Notes under the pieces: model-generated
Told to the model about the DNA's origin: nothing
Databases searched by the model: none
What the model saw: only the letters and a program-made list of their open reading frames with translations
Assembly (NCBI GenBank): GCA_029961105.1
Contig: JASBVO010000004.1
Coordinates: 62,001-126,000, forward strand
DNA length: 64,000 nucleotides
Source: Micrococcus sp.
Lineage (GTDB): Bacteria > Actinomycetota > Actinomycetes > Actinomycetales > Micrococcaceae
Direction: 5' to 3'
Shown: positions 40,819 to 48,948 of the stretch, in pieces
How positions within the stretch are numbered: position 1 is the first letter of the stretch
How the letters are laid out: each line of letters opens with the position of its first letter
Position numbers and translations under genes: made by a program

Positions 40819-41211
40819 AGGTACTCCCATTGCAGGTTGAGGGTGGACCGGACACCGGCTGCCGGCACCGGTCGTCGTCGGGTGGGGCGCGGCGGCAGTC
40901 GTGCGGGTCGTCTGGCTGTGTCGAGCCTATCCAACCGCCGGCCGGGCACGGTCCCCGCGGGTCGTCGCATGACCCTGCGCCGGGAGGGCTGGCCTGCGCG
41001 ACGACTGGTGACAGGCGCCTGACGTGCGGTAGGAGTGGAGGTGGTGGACCGGGTGAGTCCCACGGCAGCGCCGCGGGGTTCACGGGAAGTTCACCTCGCG
41101 GACGGGAATACTTCCCGTCGAGGTGCTGTTCTATTGAATGTTCAACCAAAAATGGTGGACCATCCGGGCTGCGGTCCGGACGCCACCACTGCAACCCAGA
41201 GGAGAGCTCAT
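40819..41211. promoter_or_regulatory. sqdB-yceI divergent intergenic region
   Basis: 393 bases without a gene. It holds an eight-bp inverted repeat GACGGGAA-TAC-TTCCCGTC at 41101-41119 and the palindrome TTGAA-TG-TTCAA at 41134-41145, of the kind bound by MarR/OhrR-type repressors, 67 bases before the yceI start. No MarR gene is adjacent. Nothing else is evident. Confidence 0.45.
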
Positions 41212-41781
41212 ATGACCGCACTGACCCCCGGTACCTGGAACCTTGACCCGACCCACACCGACGTCGACTTCACCGTCCGCCACGCCGGCATCTCCAAGGT
41301 CCGCGGCACCTTCAACGCCGTCGAGGGCTCGCTCGTCGTCGGCGACGACGCCACCGCCTCGAGCGTGAACGTCACCATCGACGCCAACTCGGTCGACACC
41401 GGCCAGCCGGACCGCGACGCCCACATCAAGGCGGCCGACTTCTTCGAGACCGAGGCCCACCCGAACATGACCTTCGTGTCCACCGAGGTGCGCGCCGACA
41501 GCAACGACCCGCAGGAGTTCACCCTCGTCGGTGACCTGACCATCAAGGGCATCACCCAGCGCGTGGAGCTGGAAGCCGAGTTCGGTGGCCAGACCGTCGA
41601 CGCCTTCGGCATGACCCGCGCCGGCTTCGAGGCCAAGGGCGAGATCTCCCGCAAGGACTTCAACATCACCTGGAACGCCCCGCTGCAGGCTGCCGCCGGT
41701 GGCGTGCTCGTCTCCGACAACGTCAAGATCCTTATCGACGCCTCCTTCGTCCTGCCGGCCGAGGAGACCTCCCAGGCCTGA
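41212..41781 (+). CDS. YceI-family lipid-binding protein
   Basis: 189 residues, lipocalin-like beta barrel that binds polyisoprenoid-type lipids. The motifs GTWNLDPTHTDVDFTVRHAGISKVRGTF, NMTFVST and ISRKDFNITWNAPL are characteristic. No signal peptide is seen, so it is probably cytosolic, as in many actinobacteria. ATG 41212 with AGAGGAG upstream. A MarR-like palindrome upstream suggests regulation. Confidence 0.92.
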   Translation: MTALTPGTWNLDPTHTDVDFTVRHAGISKVRGTFNAVEGSLVVGDDATASSVNVTIDANSVDTGQPDRDAHIKAADFFETEAHPNMTFVSTEVRADSNDPQEFTLVGDLTIKGITQRVELEAEFGGQTVDAFGMTRAGFEAKGEISRKDFNITWNAPLQAAAGGVLVSDNVKILIDASFVLPAEETSQA

Positions 41782-41840
41782 TCTGGGCGCCTGATCCTGA
41801 GGGCCTGATCTCAGCCCGGGCCGCAGGTCAGCAACTGGCG

Positions 41841-41894
41841 GTCAGAAGATGACCCGAATCGGCGCCTGAGGCCGTGAACGCGTCATCTTCTGAC
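41841..41894. repeat. 13-bp perfect inverted repeat with 28-base loop
   Basis: GTCAGAAGATGAC (41841-41853) and its exact complement (41882-41894), downstream of yceI and just before a conventional terminator. The long loop and double hairpin are unusual. Confidence 0.8.
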
Positions 41895-41902
41895 CCCCAG
41901 AT

Positions 41903-41941
41903 GAGAGGGCCGGTCCCACCGCTCGTGGGGCCGGCCCTCTC
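41903..41941 (+). terminator. Terminator downstream of yceI
   Basis: A 17-bp stem (41903-41919 with 41925-41941, one G-T pair) with a five-base loop, followed by GTGTTG. Confidence 0.8.
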
Positions 41942-41944
41942 GTG

Positions 41945-42012
41945 TTGCCGCGGAGGGTGGCCCGGCTTGCCGCGGGGAGGGTGGCCCGGCTTGCCGCGGA
42001 GGGTCGCCCGGC
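41945..42012. repeat. Three tandem copies of a 22-24 bp GC-rich unit
   Basis: Units at 41945-41966, 41967-41990 and 41991-42012, differing by a two-base insertion and one substitution. It lies between the yceI terminator and a -10-like TAGACT at 42074 upstream of the dienelactone hydrolase gene. No gene is evident in this 377-base gap (41782-42158). Confidence 0.85.
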
Positions 42013-42158
42013 GTCGGCACCGTGACCTGACCGGACCCCCTGAGGTCCTCCTTGCCCTGCCGGACGGCACCCCTAGACTGGCGATGGACCTGGACCCGGT
42101 GGGGGCGCCGAGCTCGCCCACGCCGCCGGGCACGAAGGACGAGACTGACGGAGGCCCG

Positions 42159-42884
42159 TACATGGCAGGCAAGACCCCGCACCAGAACACCACCTTCCCG
42201 CTGCCCGACAAGGACCCGGGCCAGGACGGCGACCAGCTGGGCCATGGCTACCTGGCCACGCCCGAGACCGGCTCCGGGCCGGGCGTCATCGTCATCCAGG
42301 AGTGGTGGGGCCTGACGGACCACATGCGCGACGTGTGCGACCGCCTGGCCGCGGAGGGCTTCACGGCGCTGGCCCCGGACCTGTTCGGCGGCTGGGTCGC
42401 CCACGACGGTGACGAGGCCGGCGAGATGATGCAGAGGCTGCCCGCCGAGGAGGGTGCCCGCCAGCTCGGGGCCGGCGTGGACTACCTGCTGTCCCTGGAC
42501 GCGGTGACCTCGGAGACCGTGGGCGCCATCGGGTTCTGCATGGGCGGCGGCTTCGTGCTGGCCTTGGCCGCCCAACAGGGCGAGAAGATCTCCGCCGCCG
42601 TGCCGTTCTACGGGGTGGGCCAGGCGGTCCCGCACGCCTACTCCGGCGTCAGGGCCGCCATCCAGGGCCACTACGCCGAGCAGGACTCCATGTTCCCGCC
42701 GGAGAAGGCGCGGAAGCAGGAGCAGCAGATCCGTGAGGAGTCCGGGGCCGAGGTCGAGTACTTCTTCTACGACGCCCCGCACGCCTTCCACAACGACGAG
42801 AACCCGCAGGGCAACTACCGTCCCGACGAGGCCAGGCTGGCCTGGTCCCGCGCGGTGCAGTTCCTCAAGGACAAGGTCAAGTAA
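42159..42884 (+). CDS. Dienelactone hydrolase family protein
   Basis: Alpha/beta hydrolase of 241 residues with a Cys nucleophile: GFCMGGGF holds the nucleophile, QEWWG the conserved Glu, and PHAFHNDEN the His. Normal length. ATG 42159 is preceded by GGAGG; an in-frame ATG at 42084 lies too near the TAGACT hexamer (42074-42079) and is not favoured. Some members cleave dienelactones in chlorocatechol degradation, but no such genes are nearby, so the natural substrate is unknown. Confidence 0.88.
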   Translation, partial: YMAGKTPHQNTTFPLPDKDPGQDGDQLGHGYLATPETGSGPGVIVIQEWWGLTDHMRDVCDRLAAEGFTALAPDLFGGWVAHDGDEAGEMMQRLPAEEGARQLGAGVDYLLSLDAVTSETVGAIGFCMGGGFVLALAAQQGEKISAAVPFYGVGQAVPHAYSGVRAAIQGHYAEQDSMFPPEKARKQEQQIREESGAEVEYFFYDAPHAFHNDENPQGNYRPDEARLAWSRAVQFLKDKVK

Positions 42885-42890
42885 CCACCC

Positions 42891-43715
42891 GTGCCCCGTG
42901 ACCGGACGTCCGGACCACCACCTGCGCCCCAGCCGGCGGTCCCGGAGACGCTCTTCCTCTCCACCATCCCCGGTGCCTCGCCGTCCAAGTGGGTGGACCG
43001 CTTCACCTCCCGGGAGCGCCGGGTCCAGCTGGTGAACCACGACGTCGGCGCGCAGCTGGCGTTCCTGGCTCCCGGCCCGGAGGACTCGGCCCCCCGCGGC
43101 CTGCCACAGCTGGGTTACCTGCGCTGGCCGCTGGACTCCGGGCCGGAGGCGTTGCTGCGCGCCGGCGGGATCGACCCCGAGGACGTGCACGTGGTGCGGT
43201 TCTACGAGGAGGAGCCGGTGGTCTGCGTGGGCAAGGACCACCTGCTGGCGGCCTGGGACCCGGAGACGGACGGCCCGGTGCCGGTGGAGGAGCTGGACCC
43301 GGAGGGGCTCATGGACCCGGCCCGGTTCGCGCCCGCACCGCCGGCCGATCCGCTGGACGCCCCGGAGGTCCCCGGCTCCGGGGAGCGGATGGCCGTGGAG
43401 ATCGTCGCCAGCGGGGCCGGACACACAGTGCTGCCGGCCTCGGTGGCGCGGATGTTCGGCCGCAAGGACGTCATCGTGCTGCCGCTGTCCGGGCATCCGG
43501 GCTGGGGCGTGGGGCTGGCCTGGCTGAAGGCCGTGGACTCGCAACTGGTGCAGGACTTCGTCGGAGCGGCCAAGGGCCGGCGTCCCGGCTCGTCCCGGAA
43601 CGAGCGGGGGACGTCAGCGGCGCCCACCACGTCCGGATCGGGGGCACGGGGCACGGCCAGGGCGTCCGGACGGACCGGGCAGAAGTCCCCGTCAAAGCCG
43701 CGCAAGCGCCGCTGA
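42891..43715 (+). CDS. Stand-alone LysR-type substrate-binding domain protein (no HTH)
   Basis: 274 residues. The fold cues of a LysR effector domain are present: TLFLSTIPGASPSKWVDRFTSRE at the start, LLRAGGIDPEDVHVVRFYEEEPVVCVGKDHLLAA, the hinge-like IVASGAGHTVLPASVARMFG and VIVLPLSGHPGWGVGLAW. There is no N-terminal helix-turn-helix. The C-terminus is a basic Ser/Gly/Arg-rich tail. GTG start at 42891, six bases after the preceding stop, so cotranscribed. It could bind a ligand as a sensor or have lost its regulator part. Function unknown. Confidence 0.7.
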   Translation: MPRDRTSGPPPAPQPAVPETLFLSTIPGASPSKWVDRFTSRERRVQLVNHDVGAQLAFLAPGPEDSAPRGLPQLGYLRWPLDSGPEALLRAGGIDPEDVHVVRFYEEEPVVCVGKDHLLAAWDPETDGPVPVEELDPEGLMDPARFAPAPPADPLDAPEVPGSGERMAVEIVASGAGHTVLPASVARMFGRKDVIVLPLSGHPGWGVGLAWLKAVDSQLVQDFVGAAKGRRPGSSRNERGTSAAPTTSGSGARGTARASGRTGQKSPSKPRKRR

Positions 43716-43722
43716 CCGGCCC

Positions 43723-44292
43723 CTAGGACCAGTCGAGCACGAAGCCCAGTTCATCCAGGATGCGGGAGGCCGTGGCCTGCGGGTCCTCGGCGGAGCTCAC
43801 GGTGATGCCGTCCTCCTGCGGGTCCAGCGGCTCCATCAGCGCCACCTGGCTGTCCACGAGGGAGGCCGGCATGAAGTGGGCGTGCCGGGACGCCAGCCGG
43901 TCCCGGAGCTCCCCGGGCGAGACCAGGATCTGCACCACCGTCAGCGGGTAGCCGCAGGAGCGCAGCTCGTCCCGGTACGAGCGCTTCAGCGCGGAGCAGG
44001 CCAGCACCGCGGGCAGGCCCAGGTCGCCCAGCCGGCCCAGCTCTTCGGCGAGCCGGGCGAGCCAGGGGGCCCGGTCGGCGTCGTCCAAGGGGGTACCGGC
44101 GGCCATCTTGTTGCGGTTGGCCACCGTGTGGAAGGCGTCCCCCTCCACCCAGACCCGGCCCAGCGCCGTCGCCAGCAGCCGTCCGACCGTGGACTTGCCG
44201 GACCCGGTGGGGCCGGACACCACGAGGTGGGTGGCCCCGGCGGGCCAGGGAGCCGACGTTAGGGGCTGGGGGATCTCTCGGTGCTCGGCCAC
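43723..44292 (-). CDS. gntK: Gluconokinase
   Basis: P-loop kinase of 189 residues phosphorylating gluconate to 6-phosphogluconate. Walker A GPTGSGKST, the substrate segment VEGDAFH, NRNKMAAGTPLDDADRAPWL, ALKRSYRDELR and HFMPASLVDSQVALMEPLD are all family features. GTG start at 44292; a TACGCT hexamer lies seven bases upstream (44299-44304 on the minus strand), suggesting a leaderless message. It is convergent with the preceding gene, seven bases apart. Confidence 0.93.
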   Translation of the reverse strand: MAEHREIPQPLTSAPWPAGATHLVVSGPTGSGKSTVGRLLATALGRVWVEGDAFHTVANRNKMAAGTPLDDADRAPWLARLAEELGRLGDLGLPAVLACSALKRSYRDELRSCGYPLTVVQILVSPGELRDRLASRHAHFMPASLVDSQVALMEPLDPQEDGITVSSAEDPQATASRILDELGFVLDWS

Positions 44293-44324
44293 GATCCCAG
44301 CGTACGGGGAACCGGACGGACCGT

Positions 44325-45737
44325 TCAGCCGAGGCGGCCGGGCTCGGGGGACTCGTAGGGGTGTTCATCCGGATCCGTGGACACCGGCTCGGTGCCGCGC
44401 CACCGGGCGATGGCGGTCATCAGGTGGAAGATCACCAGCACCGCCACGGTGCCCAGGGCGATGCCGCCGAACTCCATGCCGCCGACGACCAGCTGCGGGT
44501 TGGCGATCGCGATGATCAGGCCCGCGCCGGCCGCCATGAGGTTGATGGCGTTGGAGAAGTCCACCCGGTTCTGCACCCAGATGCGCACGCCCATCATGCC
44601 GATCATCCCGTACAGGATGATGCCCGCCCCGCCCAGCACCCCCGCCGGGATGGTGCTGATCAGGGCACCGAACTTCGGGAGGAACGCCAGGGCCAGCGCG
44701 GTCAGGCCGGCCACCCAGTAGGCGGCGGTGGAGTACACCCGGGAGGAGGCCATCACGCCGATGTTCTCCGCATAGGTGGTGGTGCCGACGCCGCCGCCCG
44801 CGCCGGACAGGGTGGTGGACAGGCCGTCGGCGATCAGGGCACGGCCATAGGAGCCCTCCAGGTCCCGGCCGGTCATCAGGCCCACCGTCTTCACGTGCCC
44901 GATGTTCTCGGCCACCAGCACCAGCACCACGGGCAGGAACAGGAACAGCACGTTCCAGTGGAACTCGGGGGCGTGGAACGGCGGCAGGCCGACCCAGGCG
45001 GCCTTGCCGACCGGGTCGAAGTTCACCTGTCCCTGTGCGAGGGCCACCAGGTAGCCCACGATGATGCCCAGCAGGATGGACAACCGGCCCAGCAGGCCCT
45101 TGAACAGGACGGCGGCCACGGCGATCGCCAGGGTGGTGGAGAACGTGGTCAGCGGCACCTCCACCATGGCCTTCGTGGTCGACCCGGCCAGGTTCAGGCC
45201 GATCAACGCCACGATCGTGCCCATCACCACCGGGGGCATCAGGACGTGGATCCAGCCGACGCCGGCCTTCTGCACCACCAGGCCCACGAGGAACAGCGCC
45301 ACGCCGGTGACCAGCACGCCTCCGAGGGCGCCACCGATCCCGTGCTGGTTCATCGCCGCGGAGATGGGGGCGATGAAGGCGAAGGAACTGCCCAGGTAGG
45401 ACGGCACCCGTCCGGCGGTGATGACCAGGAACAGCAGGGTGCCGACTCCGGAGAAGAACAGGGAGGCGGTCGCGGGGAACCCGGTGATGGTGGGGACCAG
45501 GACGGTGGCTCCGAACATGGCCATCACGTGCTGGACACCGACGCTGATGGTCTGCGGCCAGGCCAGCCGCTCGTCCGGGGCGACGACCTCGCCCGGGGTG
45601 ATGCGCCGGCCGTCGCCGTGGACGGTCCAGCCGATGCCGAGGCGGCGGGCCAGCGGGGGACGCTCGGAGGAGCGGCGTCCGGGGGGCTCCGTCACGGGCA
45701 TCCGGTCGGCCGGGGTGTTTGGATCGTTCGAGGTCAC
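44325..45737 (-). CDS. uraA: Uracil-xanthine permease (NCS2 family)
   Basis: Proton-linked nucleobase importer of about 470 residues with about 14 membrane segments. Typical motifs: LAWPQTISVGVQHVMAMFGATVLVPTITGF, VLVLVAENIGHVKTVGLMTGRDL, and GAGGGVGTTTYAENIGVMASSRVYST (the substrate-site helix-10 region by pattern). The GTG at 45737 is a tentative start; ATG 45701 is 12 codons further in, and neither has a clear ribosome site. It diverges from the PfkB gene across about 100 bases. Uracil versus xanthine cannot be assigned. Confidence 0.88.
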   Translation of the reverse strand: MTSNDPNTPADRMPVTEPPGRRSSERPPLARRLGIGWTVHGDGRRITPGEVVAPDERLAWPQTISVGVQHVMAMFGATVLVPTITGFPATASLFFSGVGTLLFLVITAGRVPSYLGSSFAFIAPISAAMNQHGIGGALGGVLVTGVALFLVGLVVQKAGVGWIHVLMPPVVMGTIVALIGLNLAGSTTKAMVEVPLTTFSTTLAIAVAAVLFKGLLGRLSILLGIIVGYLVALAQGQVNFDPVGKAAWVGLPPFHAPEFHWNVLFLFLPVVLVLVAENIGHVKTVGLMTGRDLEGSYGRALIADGLSTTLSGAGGGVGTTTYAENIGVMASSRVYSTAAYWVAGLTALALAFLPKFGALISTIPAGVLGGAGIILYGMIGMMGVRIWVQNRVDFSNAINLMAAGAGLIIAIANPQLVVGGMEFGGIALGTVAVLVIFHLMTAIARWRGTEPVSTDPDEHPYESPEPGRLG

Positions 45738-45825
45738 AGTGCACTTTCGGTCGGCGTGCAGGGAGGGGGAGGCCGCCTCGGCGGTACCCGGCGGGGGCTT
45801 CATCACCGAGGAGGCGACTGACCCG

Positions 45826-45831
45826 TAGGGT
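45826..45831 (+). promoter_or_regulatory. -10-like TAGGGT before the PfkB gene
   Basis: Hexamer ends nine bases before the ATG at 45840; with no ribosome site in between, a leaderless or very short leader transcript is likely. Confidence 0.4.
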
Positions 45832-45839
45832 ACCGTTGA

Positions 45840-46793
45840 ATGGTGACTGATTACGTGGGTGTGATCGGCGAGGCGCTCGTCGACGTGGTCCTCTCGGATA
45901 CCGCCACGCCCCGCGCCCACGTCGGCGGGAGCCCCCTGAATGTCGCCGTCGGCCTGGCCCGGCTCGGGGAGAACGTACTGTTCACCGGACGCTATGGCAA
46001 GGACGAGTACGGGGACATGGTCCGTGACCACTTGGCCCGCAACCGCGTGGACTCCGTCCTGGGCCCGGATGACACGGCGACCTCGGTGGCCACCGCCCGG
46101 CTGGATCCCACCGGGGCCGCCAGCTACTCGTTCGACCTCGACTGGACGCTGCCCCCCGCCGGCGAACTCTCCGACCTGGTCCGCCAGGCCCTGCGCAGGG
46201 ACGGGAAGGAACGCACCCTGACCCACGTGCACGCCGGGTCCATCGCCACCATGCTTGAGCCGGGCGCCTCCACCGTCATGGAGCTGCTGTCCGCCCTGGA
46301 ACCGGACGTCACCCTCAGCTACGACCCGAACTGCCGGCCCACGATCGTCCCCGACCGTGCCCTGGCCCGGCGGCGGGCGGAGGAGTCCGTGGCGCTCGCG
46401 GACATCGTGCACGCCTCCGATGAGGACCTGGAGTGGCTCTACCCGGACCGCCCGCTCGAGGACACCATCGTGGAGTGGCAGCGGATCGAGCCGGCCTTGG
46501 TGGTGGTCACCCGCGGGGCGACCTCCATCCTGTGCGCCACCGCCGCCGGCGTCTCCGAGCACCCCGTGCACCCCGTGGAAGTGGCCGACACCGTGGGGGC
46601 AGGGGACTCCTTCACCGCCGCCCTGCTGATCGCGCTGAAGGACCGCGGCCTGCTCGGTGCCGATCGCCGCGAGGCGCTGCGTTCCATCAGCCCGGAGGAC
46701 ACGACGGCGGTGCTCGCCTACGCCGCGCGGGCGGCGGCGATCACCTCCTCCCGGCCGGGCGCGGATCCGCCCACCCGGGACGAGCTCGGCTGA
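45840..46793 (+). CDS. PfkB-family carbohydrate kinase (fructokinase-like)
   Basis: Ribokinase-fold enzyme of 317 residues. GGSPLNVAVGLARLGENVLFTGRYGKDEYG is the N-terminal PfkB signature and DTVGAGDSFTAALL the C-terminal one with the catalytic Asp. The order of motifs and NPNCRP-like DPNCRPTIV fit fructokinases. Start ATG 45840, with GTG 45843 as a near alternative. Substrate inferred only to the level of sugar. Confidence 0.87.
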   Translation: MVTDYVGVIGEALVDVVLSDTATPRAHVGGSPLNVAVGLARLGENVLFTGRYGKDEYGDMVRDHLARNRVDSVLGPDDTATSVATARLDPTGAASYSFDLDWTLPPAGELSDLVRQALRRDGKERTLTHVHAGSIATMLEPGASTVMELLSALEPDVTLSYDPNCRPTIVPDRALARRRAEESVALADIVHASDEDLEWLYPDRPLEDTIVEWQRIEPALVVVTRGATSILCATAAGVSEHPVHPVEVADTVGAGDSFTAALLIALKDRGLLGADRREALRSISPEDTTAVLAYAARAAAITSSRPGADPPTRDELG

Positions 46794-46808
46794 ACGCCTC
46801 CCCGGCGC

Positions 46809-46852
46809 GGCCTGGCCGTTTCGCCCGCCCGGCCTGGCCGTTTCGCCCGCCC
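46809..46852. repeat. Perfect 22-bp tandem duplication
   Basis: GGCCTGGCCGTTTCGCCCGC plus CC occurs at 46809-46830 and again exactly at 46831-46852, in the short gap between the PfkB and HAD genes. Confidence 0.93.
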
Positions 46853-46884
46853 GTAGTCCCGGCCTGGTCTCGCGGCCCGCGGCC

Positions 46885-46890
46885 TAGAAT
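46885..46890 (+). promoter_or_regulatory. -10 hexamer TAGAAT of a leaderless HAD gene
   Basis: TAGAAT ends so that the ATG at 46897 is the seventh base after it, where transcription is expected to begin. No ribosome site intervenes. Confidence 0.6.
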
Positions 46891-46896
46891 GGATCC

Positions 46897-47793
46897 ATGT
46901 CCCTTCCCGATCCGGCCCTCGATCCGGCACCGCCGGTCAGGCCCGGAGGTGCGGCGCGGCGTCCCCGGATGATCGCCAGCGACCTGGACGGGACGATCAT
47001 CGGCTACGAACACTCCCGCACCGGATGGGTCTCGCCGCGCACGGTGGCCGCCTTCCAGGCCGCCCACGACGCCGGAGTGCAGGTGGTCTACGTGACCGGC
47101 CGGCCGATCCGCTGGCTGACCCCGGTGGCCGAGGGGCTCGGGCATGCCGGACCCGTCATCTGTTCCAACGGGGCGGTGGTCTACGACCTGGTCAGCCAGA
47201 CCGTGCTGGAGTCCCGACCCGTGAGCCTGGAGACCGTCCTGGAGGCCCGCGCGATGATCGCCGCGCTGGACCCCTCGGCGTCCTTCGGCGTGGAGACCCT
47301 GGACGGGTTCCACCTCGACGCCGCCTTCATGGACCGTCCGGATGCGGACGCGCCGGCGGAGCTCGCCCGGGGCGTGCACGTGGGGCGGTCCCTGGACGAG
47401 GTGCTGCCGCCGGAACCGGAGGTGGTCAAGTTCCTGGCCAAGACGCGCAGCAGTGAACCGGACGCCTTCCTGGCCGAGGTGCGGTCCCTGCTCGGCGAAC
47501 TGCTGGCCGTCACCCACTCCGCTCCCGGGGTCTCCCTGCTGGAGATGTCCCGCCCGGACGTCAACAAGGCCAGCACCCTGGCGGACTTCGCGGCACACCA
47601 CGGCATCGCCGCCCACGAGGTCGTTGCCTTCGGGGACATGCCCAATGACCTGGAGATGATCCACTGGGCCGGCACCGGTTACGCCGTGGCCTCCGGGCAC
47701 CCGCTGCTGCTTCAGGCGGCGGACGCCACCGCCGGCGCCTGCGACGACGACGGCGTGGCCGCGGTCATCGAGCACCTGCTGACCCTGGACTGA
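46897..47793 (+). CDS. HAD-superfamily hydrolase, Cof type
   Basis: 298 residues. HAD motif I DLDGTII at about 28-34, motif II VTGRP, the Cof-type cap (VICSNGAVVYD), conserved Lys in DVNKAST and motif III GDMPNDLEM. Cof-type enzymes dephosphorylate sugar phosphates or flavin/PLP intermediates; the substrate cannot be read from sequence. A Pro-rich 20-residue N-terminal extension precedes the fold. Likely leaderless. Confidence 0.88.
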   Translation: MSLPDPALDPAPPVRPGGAARRPRMIASDLDGTIIGYEHSRTGWVSPRTVAAFQAAHDAGVQVVYVTGRPIRWLTPVAEGLGHAGPVICSNGAVVYDLVSQTVLESRPVSLETVLEARAMIAALDPSASFGVETLDGFHLDAAFMDRPDADAPAELARGVHVGRSLDEVLPPEPEVVKFLAKTRSSEPDAFLAEVRSLLGELLAVTHSAPGVSLLEMSRPDVNKASTLADFAAHHGIAAHEVVAFGDMPNDLEMIHWAGTGYAVASGHPLLLQAADATAGACDDDGVAAVIEHLLTLD

Positions 47794-47835
47794 CCGCCGC
47801 GCCCTTCCTCCAGCGTTCGCCCGGCGTTCGCCCGG

Positions 47836-47898
47836 GGTTCCCGGGTCGCAAACGGTGGATGCGCGGCGCCCTGACCCATCGTTTGCGACCCGGGAACC
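47836..47898. repeat. 19-bp perfect inverted repeat with 25-base loop
   Basis: Arms 47836-47854 and 47880-47898 are exact complements, extendable by about four more pairs with one G-T. It lies between same-strand HAD and GDPD genes, shortly before the GDPD promoter hexamer. Confidence 0.85.
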
Positions 47899-47925
47899 TG
47901 CGGCGCGGGAACGGGGAGGCGCCGC

Positions 47926-47931
47926 TAGGGT
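47926..47931 (+). promoter_or_regulatory. -10-like TAGGGT before GDPD
   Basis: Hexamer ends eight bases before the GTG at 47939, consistent with a leaderless transcript. Confidence 0.45.
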
Positions 47932-47938
47932 GAGGACC

Positions 47939-48931
47939 GTGAAGCACCCCAGCCTGCCGCCGTACCTGAAGGACTCGTTGCCCGGCCGCCGGGGCTGGCC
48001 CCTGGCCTTCGCCCACCGCGGCGCGGACACCGCCCGCGAGAACACCCTGGCCGCCTTCCGCGCCGCCGTGGACCGCGGCTACGGCTACCTCGAGCTGGAC
48101 GTGCGCACCACGCGCGACGGCGTGCTCATGGTCTTCCACGACGAGGTGCTGGACCGCGTCACCACCGGGACCGGCCGGATCTCCGACCACACGTGGGAGG
48201 AGCTGACCCGGGTTCGCGTCATCGACCCGGCCCTGGCCGGGCGTGGGGGCCACCGCGAGGGCCCCCTCGCCGAGGCAGAGGCCGAGGCAGAGGCCGAGGC
48301 AGGTGCAGGGGCAAGGGCAAGGACAGGGACAGCGGCGGAAGCGACGGGGTCCGGGACCGCCGGCCGCGCCCGGCCGGGTGCCGACGCCGCCGTCGGGACC
48401 GCCCTCGGAACCTACGAGGGCGAGCACCTGCTGCGCTTCGAGGACCTGCTGACCGAATGGGACGACGTCCACCTCAACGTGGACCTCAAGGACGAGGCGG
48501 CGGCCGAGGCGATCGCGCCGATTGTGGCGCGGCACGACGCCTGGGACCGGGTGCTGGTGGCGTCCTTCCATGACTCGCGCCGGCGGAAGTTCACCCGGGC
48601 GGCCGGGCGGCGCGTGGCGATGTCCGGCGGTGCGCTGGCGATCGGTGCCCTGGTGCTGGCCGCCCCGCTGGGCCTGACCCGGTTCGTCGCCCGCCGGTTG
48701 GCGCACATCCAGTGCGTGCAGGTCCCGGTGCGGCAGGGCCCGGTCACGGTGGTCACCCCGAGGTTCGTCTCCCGTTGCCAGACCGCCGGCCTGCAGGTCC
48801 ACGTCTGGGTGGTGGACGACCCGGCCGAGATGGAGCGGCTGCTCGCCCTGGGCGTGGACGGACTGATGACCGACGACGTCGAGGCCCTGGCCTCGGTGAT
48901 GGAGGCCCGGGGTTTCTGGCCCCAGCGGTAG
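47939..48931 (+). CDS. Glycerophosphodiester phosphodiesterase
   Basis: Hydrolyses glycerophosphodiesters to glycerol-3-phosphate. 330 residues: FAHRGADTARENTLAAFRAAVDRGYGYLELDVRTTRDGVLMVFHDEVLDR holds the catalytic His pair and metal ligands in family order, and the C-terminus has VHVWVVDDPAEMERLLALGVDGLMTDD. Odd: at about residues 111-135 a low-complexity Ala-Glu/Ala-Gly/Ala-Arg segment, coded by 12-bp and 6-bp DNA repeats, interrupts the barrel. No signal peptide. GTG 47939 chosen; GTG 47930 is three codons upstream. Confidence 0.9.
   Translation: MKHPSLPPYLKDSLPGRRGWPLAFAHRGADTARENTLAAFRAAVDRGYGYLELDVRTTRDGVLMVFHDEVLDRVTTGTGRISDHTWEELTRVRVIDPALAGRGGHREGPLAEAEAEAEAEAGAGARARTGTAAEATGSGTAGRARPGADAAVGTALGTYEGEHLLRFEDLLTEWDDVHLNVDLKDEAAAEAIAPIVARHDAWDRVLVASFHDSRRRKFTRAAGRRVAMSGGALAIGALVLAAPLGLTRFVARRLAHIQCVQVPVRQGPVTVVTPRFVSRCQTAGLQVHVWVVDDPAEMERLLALGVDGLMTDDVEALASVMEARGFWPQR
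48269..48330 (+). repeat. Short tandem repeat inside the GDPD gene
   Basis: GCCGAGGCAGAG repeats nearly three times (48269-48304), then GGGCAA/GGACAG-type hexamers continue. Unit lengths are multiples of three, so the frame is kept. Confidence 0.88.
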
Positions 48932-48936
48932 GCCGC

Positions 48937-48942
48937 TACCGT
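48937..48942 (+). promoter_or_regulatory. -10-like TACCGT before the aldehyde dehydrogenase gene
   Basis: The ATG at 48949 is the seventh base after the hexamer; no ribosome site is seen between them. Confidence 0.45.
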
Positions 48943-48948
48943 GGGGGC

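Noticed and set aside
41084-41119. Possible riboswitch or attenuator before yceI
   Set aside because: Only one eight-bp inverted repeat is present, with no conserved aptamer core that I recognise.
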